Part shown: positions 63,807 to 64,000 of the stretch, piece after piece
Position numbering within the stretch: the first letter of the stretch is position 1
Layout of the letters: each line of letters begins with the position of its first letter
NCBI RefSeq assembly: GCF_019343105.1
Contig: NZ_CP073765.1
Location: 214,038-278,037, forward strand
Source: Methylovirgula sp. HY1
GTDB taxonomy: Bacteria; Pseudomonadota; Alphaproteobacteria; Rhizobiales; Beijerinckiaceae
DNA length: 64,000 nucleotides
Reading direction: 5' to 3'
Position numbers and translations under genes: made by a program
The notes under the pieces: model-generated
Told to the model about the DNA's origin: nothing
Database searches by the model: none
The model's input: only the letters and a program-made list of their open reading frames with translations

Positions 63807-64000
63807 CGGGTCACAGATCTCGTGTGAATAAGCGCCGAAGCGTGACCCGACGTTGGCTTGAGATAAAGTGTTAAAAACGTTGGCAGAATAGGAATTGGGC
63901 CGGGGTCACGATCGGTGCCGATTCTGACCCCGCCGAGCGAGGCGTCGGGTATATCAATAGCTTGCGCCGATTTCTGCCGTGGTCACGCTTTGGTGCTGAA
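63806..64000. other. Probable start of another insertion element at the window edge
   Basis: From the point where the oxidoreductase breaks, the word GGGTCAC recurs in both orientations (about 63810, 63843, 63904, 63928, 63978) over 170 bp with no coding frame. Repeated short inverted words at a junction are typical of IS21-like or similar element ends. The body lies outside the window, so the family cannot be named. Confidence 0.45.

Overview
The window is GC-rich DNA that looks alphaproteobacterial, probably Hyphomicrobiales and possibly Beijerinckiaceae-like. This rests on the transposase families, the complete urtABCDE plus ureDABCEFG urea system, the OprB-type porin and the isoquinoline 1-oxidoreductase-type molybdoenzyme. 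No rRNA, tRNA, replication gene or CRISPR array was seen, so chromosome and plasmid cannot be told apart. About half of the window is insertion sequences, often nested, with toxin-antitoxin loci and broken genes between them.

Layout. 1-3000: an IS630 fragment, then gmd and fcl, which make GDP-L-fucose, then another IS630 remnant. 3100-3825: an AT-rich, gene-free stretch holding an ordered array of 20-21 bp palindromes (GTGAGA...TCTCAC) that no recognised gene explains. 3826-17600: a mosaic of nested elements. An IS3 fragment is followed by an IS66 whose tnpB is split by a recombinase-in-trio (RIT) element with perfect 94-bp terminal inverted repeats. The RIT ritC gene is itself split by a second IS66 with a clean 8-bp duplication. 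An intact IS630, a truncated IS66 and a truncated IS21 follow. 17600-20700: TnpB remnants, the tail of a large serine recombinase, and a RES/Xre toxin-antitoxin pair with a perfect 18-bp operator-like palindrome.

20700-27400: an iorA-iorB-cytochrome c operon for a periplasmic molybdenum hydroxylase. It is being lost: iorA is cut by a TnpB element that itself carries an ISAs1-type IS, and the cytochrome gene is frameshifted at its first haem site. 27534-52687: a 25-kb segment bounded by two inverted IS5 copies of identical length. It holds an autotransporter remnant, an MFS transporter with a TetR regulator, a 1263-residue TPR/glycosyltransferase/sulfotransferase fusion, the urea ABC transporter urtABCDE (+), a response regulator with a transporter-fused hybrid histidine kinase (-), an IS607-like remnant with a TnpB relative lacking zinc-finger cysteines, and the urease operon (-). 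UrtA-E would import urea and UreABC, matured by UreDEFG, would hydrolyse it to ammonia and CO2. The sensor pair beside urt is a candidate regulator.

52990-57300: an OprB-like porin with a strong terminator, a second RES/Xre pair, PIN-toxin remnants and an apparently intact Phd/VapC pair. 57500-62620: an ISNCY transposase interrupted by an intact IS21 (6-bp duplication) and cut at its 3' end by an IS3 whose orfB is frameshifted. 62620-64000: a small MbcA-like ORF, sequences resembling an IS end, and the start of a GltD-like oxidoreductase broken by foreign DNA at the window edge.
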